Of a stretch of DNA of 64,000 nucleotides, positions 11,368 to 21,204 are shown in pieces. The notes beneath the pieces were generated by a model. It saw only the letters and a list, made by a program, of their open reading frames with translations, was not told the origin of the DNA and did not search any database. A program made the translations under genes and the position numbers. The stretch's first letter is position 1. Each line of letters begins with the position of its first letter. Origin of the DNA: Heterobasidion occidentale (Eukaryota > Basidiomycota > Agaricomycetes > Russulales > Bondarzewiaceae); the NCBI GenBank assembly GCA_039111635.1, contig JBCAQO010000006.1, positions 1,302,001-1,366,000 of the forward strand. Direction: 5' to 3'.

Positions 11368-12705
11368 ATGGCTCTGATCACGCTGTCTGGCTACCCATCC
11401 TCCGGCAAGACAAGGCGCGCGCACCAGCTCAAAACCGACCTCGAAAGGCGCCTTCGCGAGCCCTCGTATGCCGGTCCGAACATGAAAGTCGTCCTCCTGT
11501 CCGACGACACGCTCAACGTCGACAGGGGCGCATATGATGGTACATCCTATCGTGCCCATTCACCCAAATCGGACTCCCGCCGCTCACGCTGCTCCCCTTT
11601 CGCCTTCGCATCTGCCCTCGGTTCGCTGCTCGCTGGTCAGACAGCCGATCGGAGAAGCCAGCCCGCGGTGCACTGTTCACCGCGATGCAGCGCCAGATGG
11701 GCCTCGACACGATCCTCATAGTGGACGCGATGAACTACATCAAGGGCTTCCGCTACCAGATGTACTGCGCCGCCAGAGAGCTCAAGCTGCGCGTCTGCAC
11801 TGTGCGTTGACACCCCATGCGCCCGCCGGTCCATCCGCTCACCCGGCCCTCCCACATGCATCACCTCTGCTGCCTTGCCGGGACTGAATCGAATCAAACC
11901 GATCGGACACGAAGTAGGTGTACGTCGTCGCGACCGCGGAGCTCTGCGTACAATGGAACCGGGATCGTGAAGACGGAAAGGCGTACGCCGCAGAGACGTG
12001 AGTCTCTCTCTCCTTGCATGTATTGCTCCCCCGCTCCCTTCCTTGGATCGTCTCCTCCACATTGGCCGAACTTGATCCTGATTACATCCGGTGATGCCGC
12101 CATCTCTCGTATAGCCTTGACAACTTGATCCAACGCTTTGAAGAGCCCTCATCGATGGTCCGGTGGGACTCCCCCCTCTTCACCGTCCCATGGTTGGAGG
12201 AATCTCTCCCGGTGGATGACATCTGGAAAGCCGTCATGGAGGGCAACGTCAAGCCCCCAAACGCCGGCACACAAGCGGTACGTCGCACGAGCAGTCACAG
12301 TGCCGTCTATCTTCCCCCCGCGGACTCCTCCTGCCCTCTTGTTCGGTATTTCACTCATGTAATATCGGCTCAACGCAGGTGGCAAAAGCCCCGACCGATG
12401 CCCTGCACACGTTGGAGCAGACGTCTGCGTCGATGGTTTCCGCTATCATGGCCGAGCAGGTGGCCTCAGGCGGCCTCGGCGGCGGCGCCGTGACGCTTAC
12501 CGTGTCCGCGACGACACGGCCGCGCATATCCCTGCCCGCGCGCAGCATCACGCTGTCAGAGCTGCAGCGCCTGAAGCGGCAGTTCGTGACCGTTCACAGG
12601 AAGGCAATCACGCTCGGGACGGTAGAGAAGGGGGCCGTGGACTGGAGCGAGGAGCGCGTCGCGGAGAAGTTTGTAACGTACCTCGAGGACAATCTGAGAC
12701 CCTGA
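11368..12705 (+). CDS. KTI12: KTI12, Elongator-associated P-loop ATPase
   Basis: KTI12 regulates the Elongator complex, which makes the mcm5-type modifications of wobble uridine in tRNA; it belongs to the PSTK/KTI12 kinase-like family. Five exons (11368..11539, 11641..11801, 11918..11997, 12115..12277, 12379..12705) give 300 residues in consistent phase, the usual length. The N-terminus carries the P-loop GYPSSGKT, then LLSDDTL, then ILIVDAMNYIKGFRYQMYC (Walker B and lid region) and CVQWNRDRE. RWDSPLF and W-EE-LP segments follow, and the C-terminal half is the helical tRNA-binding-type domain with TLSELQRLKRQF. The start ATG sits directly before LITLSGYP. An earlier in-frame GTG would add residues not typical of the family. 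Confidence 0.95.
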
Positions 12706-13254
12706 CGTGAGCGGAACATCGAGAGCGGGCCGGAGCTGCTGCTCTGGACCGCGTCGTCCGTATTCGGTGGACGCGCGCTTCGAGGGCATGTTCTGTTGCG
12801 CATGATGCTCTGGACTTGTGCGTTTCTAGCCGTGGACTCTGACGAAACACTCGCCAATCACAGGTCAGAAAGTTTGTGGGTGTCTGTTTTTTTCTGGATT
12901 TTGTTTGTAAAACCGGGATCTGACATGCGTCATTATAACGCTACTTAGCAAGCGAAGTTTTCTGTTATGGCAAACAAATGACTACTCTACGCGTCAAAAG
13001 TCATTTCACACGGATCGACCACTCAGATCAGACAAGCCGTATGTATGTTGATGGGATCATCTGTGGAAGTTGCCCTGCTCAGCAGAAGCTCGAACCTCCA
13101 CCGCATGTCCTTCGATGTCGTACAGGGCCAAAAAGCGCGGCAATTGCAGCGTTGGGGCGGTTTCTGGAGATATCATTAGTCTCGCCGGGGCCACACTGTG
13201 TACACTTTATCTGGCCGCTTTCGCTCCTCACCTGACCAGAGATGGTCCCAGTTT
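12706..13254. other. Convergent 3' ends
   Basis: It lies between the KTI12 stop (+) and the end of the nucleoside hydrolase pseudogene (-). Nothing coding is recognised. Confidence 0.45.
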
Positions 13255-14881
13255 CTATACGCCCCAAACCCTCTCCATGATTATATTCACCAGCGCTTCA
13301 GATCCTGGTGTCCCTATGACGGTCGGCACGCCACCAGTTTTCGTTTTCGCTTCCGCATTCTCTTCCACTGCGACCTGCGCAGGTAGAGCAGTAGACTCGA
13401 ATGGGCCGTGCTTCAGATTCTGACGCTCAAGCACCGCCTGTACCGCAGCACGGTTTGCTCCGGGCGCGTACGCGCCCTTGTCGTCGCGACGGTCTACAAC
13501 GCACATCCCGCGCGTCAGTTCTCCTGTGCTGGATGCATAAAGCCAGCTGTCGTCAGAGTACCATCCAATCGATAAAGATGCGAGAGACTTACCATTCCAT
13601 TGCGAATTTCCTCCACGCGACGGTCCATCCAGGGGCCAAGCCCAGATCCTCTGTTTCGTCTGCATCATCCTTCAGAGGCGGGTTCAGCACCGCGGCTCAC
13701 ACCGCAGCGACGTCATGAACCTCCATGGCGTCCTTATCGAAGCCGCGCATGATCTCACGTGTGCGCTGGAGGAACGCAGACGTGAAGTGCTGCATCGGGT
13801 CTTTGTCCGCTGCAACGGAGATATTGACAGGATCGAAGGCAGGATCTACGCGCGAGATGTAGAGAGGAAAGGGGAGCTCGTGTACGGTCGTGATGTCCAA
13901 TGGAAGAATAAGGACGCGAGCCAGTGGGAGGCCGGAATGGGGGCCAGTAGGTTTGGGAGTAAGAAGCTCGGCGACAGCGTAGGGATCCGCGAACCAATAA
14001 CTTAACAACGATGGATGAAACTCAATCAGTCATGTGAACGACCATCAGAGATCATAGAAATGCACATTCAGCGGAGGGGCTCGTGTTCCCGGGGACGTCA
14101 AGTGCGCCGCCCATGATCACAACGCGTCCAATGCGCCTGCGCACGCACTCGGCGTCAGTGCGCATCATCTGCGCGAGGTTTGTCATGGGTCCTAGGACGA
14201 CATATGTGATCTCTCGAGGCTCATACTTCCGCAGTGCCTCGAGCGCCACTTCGTGACCAGGGCGATCCGTGGGTTGTAAGAAGGGATGGGATGAGGACTC
14301 GAGAACCGAAGGTGCGATGTTCAAGTCGGGGTGCTTCTCCGACTGACCGCCGAGGCCATCGCTGAGTTGGAGGTGATACGTTCGCCTTGAGCTGAAGGAA
14401 GATGAAGTTAGAAAGTTGAAGATATGACTGACCGGCCGTGGAAGTATTGTGCACTGTGCAACTCTCCACTCAGTGGGCCCAGAGCCCCTTTGGCGACGAA
14501 GGAAGGTCCCTGGGTGTTTCTCTCTATGCCGAACAACAGCTTGGTACATTTTGAAGATGTTGGCACTGCAGGATGGTCTGATGTCGGCATGGATGTCTTG
14601 AGAAACAGTGCTGTCTAGTAGCGGCACTTACTGGGCGGCAGGAAGATCGGTGTTCCCTAGAACAGGAGAGAAAATGCGGTTATCTATCGAGCCAATCATG
14701 ACTGGACGTACCAAAACACACAACGAATCCTACGATCTCTATTTCGGGCGACGCTAGTGCGAGGAGTCTTTGATAGATTCAGCGTTGCCCATCTAAGTGA
14801 ACCGAGAAAAGCTCACATGGCAATAGCATCGTCAACACCAGGATCAGTATCAACTAGAATTCTATAGTCAGAGCTCGCCAT
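13255..14881 (-). pseudogene. Inosine/uridine-preferring nucleoside hydrolase, disrupted
   Basis: This family (IunH/URH1) splits nucleosides into base and ribose for salvage. The gene starts at 14881 with the calcium-binding aspartate motif DTDPGVDDA, and later shows ITYVVLGPMTNLAQMMR, GRVVIMGGALDVPGNTSP, WFADPYAVAELL and, at the end, TGELTRGMCVVDRRDDKGA. Three defects are visible. Near 14505..14516 the frame shifts by one base between the segments VVRHREKHPG and VAKGALGPLSGELHSAQYFHG. The intron at about 14062..13999 does not keep phase with the WFADPY exon. At 13697..13699 a TGA replaces an expected Trp codon, directly followed in the same frame by AAVLNPPLKDDADETEDLG. All splice sites are otherwise intact, so the loss looks recent, or part of it is sequence error. 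Confidence 0.82.
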
Positions 14882-15923
14882 CCGGGATCAAATTCGGCGG
14901 AAAGGTCTCTGACTGATAACGGGTATCTTGCGAGCTTCGACCATAGATATCTATCTCAGAATATAAGAAGCCTCAAAAGAAAGATGTATCGCAGTTATGA
15001 GGCGAGTCTGTCGTGGATTGTTGAAGAGTTTGTAGCCGACGAAGCACATGGCGATGTGGATATGGAGAGACGGACCTCCGCCTTTGTGCCGGTGCGACGC
15101 GACGCGTTACAACTTTCCCGTCACGGGGCAGCGCGTTCTTCAGGTCGCATTCATGTCACCAGCAAGGTATTGTTAGTATAGCACAAGCACTCGGCACGAT
15201 GAGACTGTTTTTAAAGTTCGCCCCAATGTGGCGATTCTAAGGGTAGATCACTGAGCGCTTGCGCTGAGCATGGTGATTTGGCGTGATTCACCAGTGATTC
15301 GCCATGCTTTTAAAATTGAATTATTGATGGCGAAAGCTAGACATAAATAATCGTTCTCACCGTGCAGCTTTCACTGCTCTTGATATCTTGAGAGCGAACA
15401 TCACCGATATACCATTGCATTTACCGAGGGAATAAACGTGTATTCAAGGGTCATCTACATATGGAAATGCTCCGAATTCGACACCTCATGTGTTTACCCT
15501 GACCCTGACAACCAATGTTAGAGTAGACACGTACTCCGATTTGAAGATCTGAAGAACATAGCTTCGTCAGTAATCGACGACGTAGCAAGATAGTGGAATA
15601 TAAGTCAGAGATCTTGGTGGAAAATTAGTCTCATAGGGTTTGGACCCTCTGAAGTAGCAAATATAGAAGATATAACATCATACAGGAACAAATGGAAAGG
15701 GACTTGGAAGAGCCATAACACTCACCAGGCTGCTTGACGTTGCAACACTCAACGGCACTTCAACAGCCCTCAACGAGTGGTTAGGAACGAGAGGGAGCTG
15801 AAGTATCCCGGCAACCACCGGAATGAAACTGTACAGCTAGTCACGGTGGCTGTCACAGTGACGGTGCGCCGGCTGGAGGAAACGCAGAGACGACGACGAC
15901 GACAGTCGATTTCCGCGAACAAC
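14882..15923. other. Intergenic, no gene seen
   Basis: It lies between the start of the nucleoside hydrolase (-) and that of the RACK1 orthologue (+), so it should hold both promoters. A 65-codon plus frame at 14984..15181 has no recognisable features. Confidence 0.45.
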
Positions 15924-17219
15924 ATGGCCGAATCATTGCGCTTCCTTGGCTCCCTCCCCGGCCACTCTGGATGGGTAACCGCAATTGCGACCTCTTCAGA
16001 GACCCCCGATGTCATTTTGACCGCTTCTCGAGGTATGCGCGGCTCCCGCGCACAATCAGTCGCAACCTCTCGTTAACGCCGAACCTTTAATTCAGACAAA
16101 ACCATCATCGTATGGCAGCTCACTCGCGATGAGGACTCGTACGGCTACCCAAAACGCATTCTTCGCGGACATAACCACTTCGTGTCCGACGTTGTCATCT
16201 CCTCCGACGGCCAGTTTGCTCTCTCTTCTTCCTGGGACCACACCCTTCGCCTGTGGGACCTCAACACCGGTCTCACCACCCGCCGCTTCGTTGGACACAC
16301 CTCTGATGTCTTGTCTGTCAGCTTCAGCGCTGACAACAGACAGATTGTCTCTGGCTCTCGTGACAGGACGATCAAGCTCTGGAATACGCTCGGGGAGTGC
16401 AAGTATGACATCAAGGAGGATGGTCACTCTGAGTGGTGCGTTTACGTCCTCGCCAATCAGTCAGAGAAAGACCTTATCATCAGTTGTTTTTAGGGTGTCC
16501 TGCGTTCGCTTCAGCCCGAACGTTTTGAACCCTGTGATTGTGTCGTCTGGATGGGACAAGGTGGTGAAGGTGAGCTCTCGCATCATCTTTATTCATCATT
16601 TCCCCCGCCCGGTATGATGCTACAAATATATATTTGCTACTTCAGAGGGTAATCCCAATGAGACTACATATATCACCAAGATCTCTGACCTCTCCCATTT
16701 TCGACGATCTGCCTCAATGCAGGAATGCTTATCTGTTGCATAGGTCTGGGAACTCTCGAAGTTCAAGTTGAAGACCAACCACTACGGCCACACTGGCTAC
16801 ATCAACACTGTGTCCGTTTCACCCGACGGTTCCTTGGCCGCGTCCGGCGGCAAGGATGGTATCACCATGCTTTGGGACCTCAACGAGGGCAAGCACCTCT
16901 ATTCGCTAGAGGCCGGCGACATTGTCAACGCCCTCGTCTTCTCTCCCAACCGGTACTGGCTTTGCGCAGCGACTGCCAGCTGCGTCAAGATCTTCGACTT
17001 GGAGAGCAAGTACGTCTTCATGCAGACTCATCTTGTTGAATCACGCTGACAGCGATGCTCTTCAGGTCCATCGTTGACGAGCTCAAGCCCGACTTCGTTG
17101 ATGTTGGTGCCAACTCCCGGGAACCCGAGTGTGTTTCCATCGCCTGGTCTGCTGATGGCCAGACCTTGTTCGGTGGCTTCACCGATAACCTTGTTCGGGT
17201 CTGGACCGTATCGTCGTAA
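15924..17219 (+). CDS. CPC2: RACK1/Asc1/Cpc2, ribosome-bound WD40 scaffold
   Basis: Beta-propeller protein of the 40S subunit head that links signalling to translation; in fungi it is also Cpc2/Asc1. Five exons (15924..16032, 16096..16435, 16494..16569, 16744..17009, 17066..17219) give exactly 314 residues, the family length. Seven WD repeats are visible, with GH...WD pairs such as [40 protein letters not shown] and [10 protein letters not shown], and the end [16 protein letters not shown]. Introns 1, 2 and 4 are about 55-63 nt, but intron 3 is 174 nt because it carries a C/D snoRNA. The start ATG precedes [17 protein letters not shown], typical of fungal orthologues. Confidence 0.97.
16609..16691 (+). 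ncRNA. snR24: C/D box snoRNA U24 (snR24 type) in RACK1 intron 3
   Basis: A C/D snoRNA that guides 2'-O-methylation of large-subunit rRNA. Within the RACK1 intron I see a C box, ATGATGC (16614..16620), the guide ATATTTGCTACTTCAGAG before a degenerate D' box, a C'-like AATGAGA (about 16657), the second guide ACCAAGATCT and a D box CTGA (16685..16688). Short GGT and ACC ends can pair to form the terminal stem. Both guide blocks match what I recall of yeast and human U24. In yeast, U24 sits in the intron of the RACK1 orthologue ASC1, so host and guest are conserved together. The ends are approximate. Confidence 0.9.
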
Positions 17220-17428
17220 AACATGGTTGCCACACCATTTTGCGCAGTTGGGAGTGTATAGGAGTCTTTCGCATTTTTTTGTTGTATTTGCGAACACAAA
17301 ATAGCCTTTGTGCGCCCAAACTCTGCTGCGATCATCGTGAATCTTCCGAGCCATCAAGGACACCGAGAAGGTACAAGTTGAATTCGGGATCGTAGCAAAT
17401 TCAGCTTTCCAGCTTGTATTTTATCGGA

Positions 17429-18632
17429 CTAGAAGACTATAGACTTGTAGCTCTCCTCCAGATTTCGCTTTCGTTCGGGGTAATCCCAGCGGTCAAGTCC
17501 CCCAAAATCAATCTTCATCGCTCCGGATGCAAGATTGACTTGGAGCTCAGTGATATGCGAAGCACGCGCACGCCAGCTATCGGCACTACTCGATTTCGGG
17601 TCGATCAGTCCGCTGTTCGAGTCCGTGAGGAATGAACAACATGAGAGACGTACGTAGCAGTGCCATACAAGTCGGAGCCCTGCTGGCTCACGAGGCGCAC
17701 GCACTGGTCTTCGTTCGATCGGGTATCGTATATCCACAGCATCTTGCCGGTGTAAATCTCTTGGAGGCCGTCGAGGTCGACGAGGCGATTTCCGGGTTTG
17801 ATGCGCTTCGTCCCAGCAGGGACAGACGGGGCAGAACGAATAGAGACGCCGTTGAGGAGGCGGAGGGCTGTCAGGTTTGAAACACTGGTGAGGCGTGCTT
17901 GCTCGCGCGGCTCGGATGGGGCGAAAATGGAGAAGAATGCAAGTGAATCCTCCTCTTCTTCTTCCTCCTCCCCCTCGTTCTCGTTCTCTGGTTCGGCCAT
18001 ATTGACGTCTGTAGTATTCGGGGGTGTGGGTTTGGATGAAGAATACAGCGAAAGCCCTGCCAACGATGCTAAATTGTCGTCCACATTGGGCGCCGATTGT
18101 ACGGAATTAGGATCATTAACGCCAGAGGGTGACTCGACGTCAGACACGAAGTCCTTTTCGGCCTCGAGGAGCGTTGCGTAGAACGTTTTCCACGCGGCAT
18201 CGTTTGTGTAGTCTGTGCGCACGATGATGCCGAGCCATGGTGCATCTGGCGCGGCGAATGCATCAAGAGGGTCTACGTCGGTCGAGAAGGGCGCGGATGC
18301 GATCTCCGTCTCCGAAAGAGGCTACGGGACGTACATAATGAGCGACTGGGCGGCGTCCCAGGGGATGTAAAATTGAATGATAGAGATATAGGCATACGGC
18401 CACGTTGGGATAGAGTGCTGAGCGAGCTTCGGACGATAATTTCCAGAAGTCCTCGACGATGCGCAGGCGGAGCTGGTGCCGACCTTCCCTTGGGTGTTGA
18501 CTTTTCACTCCAAGATATCTATCCTGCATGGACAGAACATGAATTCACATCAACCATCGAATTGTAGGATAGTATCAATCTGAAGACAGAGCTCACTCGA
18601 AGATAGTGAAGAAAAGTTGAGGACTCGGCCAT
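17429..18632 (-). CDS. Conserved fungal protein of unknown function, with apparent breaks
   Basis: I do not recognise a named family. Exon 1 (ATG at 18632) encodes MAESSTFLHYLR, joined to DRYLGVKSQHPREGRHQLR, then a helical WKLSSEARSALYP. A segment AYISIIQFYIPWDAAQSLIM follows one base out of frame. It leads in its own frame to YVP, a TAG stop near 18330, and then clearly coding PLSETEIASAPFSTDVDPLD and APWLGIIVRTDYTNDAAWK. The rest holds a Glu-rich run (NENEGEEEEEEE) and an intact end: VSNLTALRLLNG, GKMLWIYDTRSN and, after one intron, ITELQVNLASGAMKIDFGGL. Two breaks in an otherwise well-kept gene mean a young pseudogene, sequence errors, or an intron I could not place. Confidence 0.6.
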
Positions 18633-19300
18633 CGTTATGTTTCAGCTAGATGCTTTTCGGCCTTCTATCGACATATACAGGCTTAGATTTCCAAGGAAAT
18701 GCCCTGCTTACCTTGTCAGATTCTATATGTAGTCCTAAGGTATTGTTTGGTGATGCTCAATCTGATGCTCGACCTTTGCACCGTTGCACGACGAAAGTAC
18801 AGATTGTCACCCGCCGATTATCGACACCATGGGTATCGAAGGTCGCGGAGTTCAAAAGCACTTATACTGCTTCGATACGTGTCCTGTAATTTCCAGGAAG
18901 CCGGAGAGCGAACAAATGCACGAGCGTTCAAAGATCGAATTTCACCTGCCATCCTTTAAGACATATCGGCGGATGGTCCACTCATTGTATGTACTTATTG
19001 TTGTAAACGGCACCCACAACTATTGAAGAGCACTAAATTGAGAGTGTTTACTAAGTCTCATCTGGGTACTCAGGAGCATGTGGAGATCCTGCATGTAAGA
19101 CTGATCACTACCTTAGGCAAGCGGATTGTTCGTGTCGAATGATAACGTCCACAAATAAATTCACGGGACGAAAGATTCAACTCAAAAAAAACATGACCGC
19201 CCCTTCCTTCAAGACTGACCTTCGGCGTTGTAATGAGAATTAAAATCCACGGAATAATCCGCTGTATAGATATATAGCTTATCTTCATTACACAGCGTGA
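18633..19300. other. Intergenic, no gene seen
   Basis: It lies upstream of the damaged minus-strand gene and downstream of GOT1. Open frames are short and AT-rich, with no recognised motif. Confidence 0.45.
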
Positions 19301-19986
19301 TCATACGATAGACGTTCTTGAACCTGCAAGACGATCTGCGGCCTGCAAATATCAAGCCTGAGCACAATGGGAGGCAGGGAATATACATTGTACAGGCGCG
19401 ACTCACGTTCCGTATATAAGGCATATTGAGTACTTGACCTATGAACGGCAATTGTCGCAGGAACGTGAGGATGACAGGGAAGAAGTCGCTATGGTGGCAG
19501 AGCCGTTCAACCACATGTACAATGCAGGCCCCAGTCAGAGGGCCAACTATATAATGCTTACCCGAAGAGGTTGAGGAAACCGAATGTCTCCAGTATCACG
19601 CCAAAGAAGGGCCATTTGATGAAGACCAGTAATATGCCGCCGAAAAAACAGAGGGTCCCACGCAGCTTGTTTTTGCGAGCAAAGAAGTAGAAGGTCTTCT
19701 GAGGCCCAATGATGAGGCCAAGTCCGCCAAGAAAGAGATCTATGGAAAGGAGACAATCAGCCGACACAGGACGCACAAATATCTAACACTGCGTACGTTT
19801 CCCAGAGCAAGGAGGGCGCCGTCGAAGAATAGCACAACACCGAGCAGCATGAATATTCCTCCAAATGTTGTCAACGCCACGCCGATTTCTGTGTAACAGA
19901 GTGTGAGCGTGTAGGTATAAGGTAGTCAACATTCAATTGCCAACCATGAAACGAGGAGACTGACTTTGCATGTCCGTCAACCACAT
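19301..19986 (-). CDS. GOT1: GOT1, Golgi transport membrane protein
   Basis: Small four-helix membrane protein needed for ER-Golgi and endosomal traffic. Five exons (19986..19965, 19888..19790, 19739..19562, 19488..19407, 19342..19301) give about 140 residues. Seen in order are MWLTDMQK, a first helix FGGIFMLLGVVLFFDGALLALG, GLIIGPQKTFYFF, FFGGILLVFIKWPFFGVILETFGFL in parts, FFPVILTFLRQLPFIG and the C-terminal end AGSRTSIV, all typical of the family. The second intron needs the less usual donor GTGTTA at 19789 to keep phase, which inserts Val-Arg after LLALGN. The stronger-looking GTACGC seven bases earlier would break the frame. Confidence 0.9.
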
Positions 19987-20586
19987 GGTGTGCCTCTAAA
20001 CCTCAAGCCGCAATTATTCTGTAACAGGAGAGTCCGCCTCACAGAGAGCGAAGGGGATTGAAGAAGAACGAGCTTGATGACGGTAGGCTGTGAACGAATG
20101 GCGAGGTGGCGAGAGCTGGACACGTCTGCTCACGTCATGACTCTCTTGTCATTTCGATTTTCTCAAGTTGTCGGGCGGCTGCAGCTACAATCCATCTTCC
20201 GACGTTGATCTTTGTTTCATCATCGGTCCCATTCACGAGCACAAAGAATTACTTCGAACACACATACAGAAGTAGGCAGAGCATCCATCAAAGCCGATAT
20301 AAGGAAGCTCATTTGTATCCCCCCCCACATACTATTCACACAATCAATCGAAATTTCAACGCCACGGCCGCATAGATAGATGCCTGGCAATATAGGCAAC
20401 ATATATACCACTCGAGTCCGCATCGATCCGGGTTGGACAGAGAAGGTCAGAAGCGCCGAAGATCTGAGGGTTGGCCAGGTGAGTAAGTATGAAATCGCTC
20501 AGAGAGGGGCAAAGAGTACAGTGCGAGGATGGCATCCGGGACAGAGGAGTATAAAACCTTGTGACTCACCAGTCTTCGCCCTCCAC
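19987..20586. other. Intergenic, GOT1 promoter side
   Basis: It contains the GOT1 promoter and the 3' end of the second C2H2 gene, both on the minus strand. No other gene is supported. Confidence 0.45.
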
Positions 20587-21204
20587 TCATCTCGCCTTCT
20601 GATGCGCACGGCGCATGTGCCTCTTCAATGCGTCGTCGCGAGCGTATGCACTGACGCACCCCGCTTCGGTGCACTTGAAGCTGGCCTCAATTGTCCCCTG
20701 CTCTCCTTCACTCCGGGTCTTTCGATTGTGCCCGATACTCCCAAGGTGGCGAACATAGTCCTGTTTCCTGTTGAATCCTTGCCTGCATTCTTTGCACTTA
20801 TGCTTCGCGTCCTCAAAACGCGTCTGCCCTCGTCGCCCATTGTCGTCTTGTGCATCGCTCGTCGTCTGCGATGGAGGAGATCCTTGTTCCGACACAGGTA
20901 TAGTGTCGGGGATTGATCCGATTTCGAGGACATCGTCCTTGGAATCGGTCGTACTTGATATATCTGTGTTGTGTTTGAGGACATTGCCCTCGTGGTCTGG
21001 AGCTCCATGATCATCAATCCCTTCCATATTGCCCTTGAAATTGTTGGTAGGGCCGTCGAAGCCCAGCTCGTTGGCAAACACTAAAGGGTTATCATCGACA
21101 AAGTTGGCGCAGAGATGGGTGTCATCAAAATCAGTGGTAGCGAGCTGGTCGCCGACACGGTCCATGACGCGAGGTTCGATGTCGAAATTGTTGAAGGACG
21201 ACAT
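20587..21204 (-). CDS. C2H2 zinc-finger transcription factor
   Basis: Single-exon gene of 205 residues; the in-frame ATG before SSFNNFDIEP is preferred to an upstream GTG. The N-terminal 120 residues are acidic and disordered (DDTHLCANFVDDN, STTDSKDDVLE), suiting an activation region. The C-terminus carries two fingers. The first, CKECRQGFNRKQDYVRHLGS, ends in H-x5-H. The second has the form C-x4-C with CTEAGCVSAYARDDALKRH and ends in H-x4-H. The AYARDDALKRH helix resembles YAREDSLKRH in the factor at 705..1424, so the two may be distant paralogues. No target is inferred. Confidence 0.82.
   Translation of the reverse strand: MSSFNNFDIEPRVMDRVGDQLATTDFDDTHLCANFVDDNPLVFANELGFDGPTNNFKGNMEGIDDHGAPDHEGNVLKHNTDISSTTDSKDDVLEIGSIPDTIPVSEQGSPPSQTTSDAQDDNGRRGQTRFEDAKHKCKECRQGFNRKQDYVRHLGSIGHNRKTRSEGEQGTIEASFKCTEAGCVSAYARDDALKRHMRRAHQKAR

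Noticed and set aside
19790..19797. Apparent one-base break in GOT1
   Set aside because: Using the donor GTGTTA seven bases downstream restores the phase with a Val-Arg insertion, so no break is needed.
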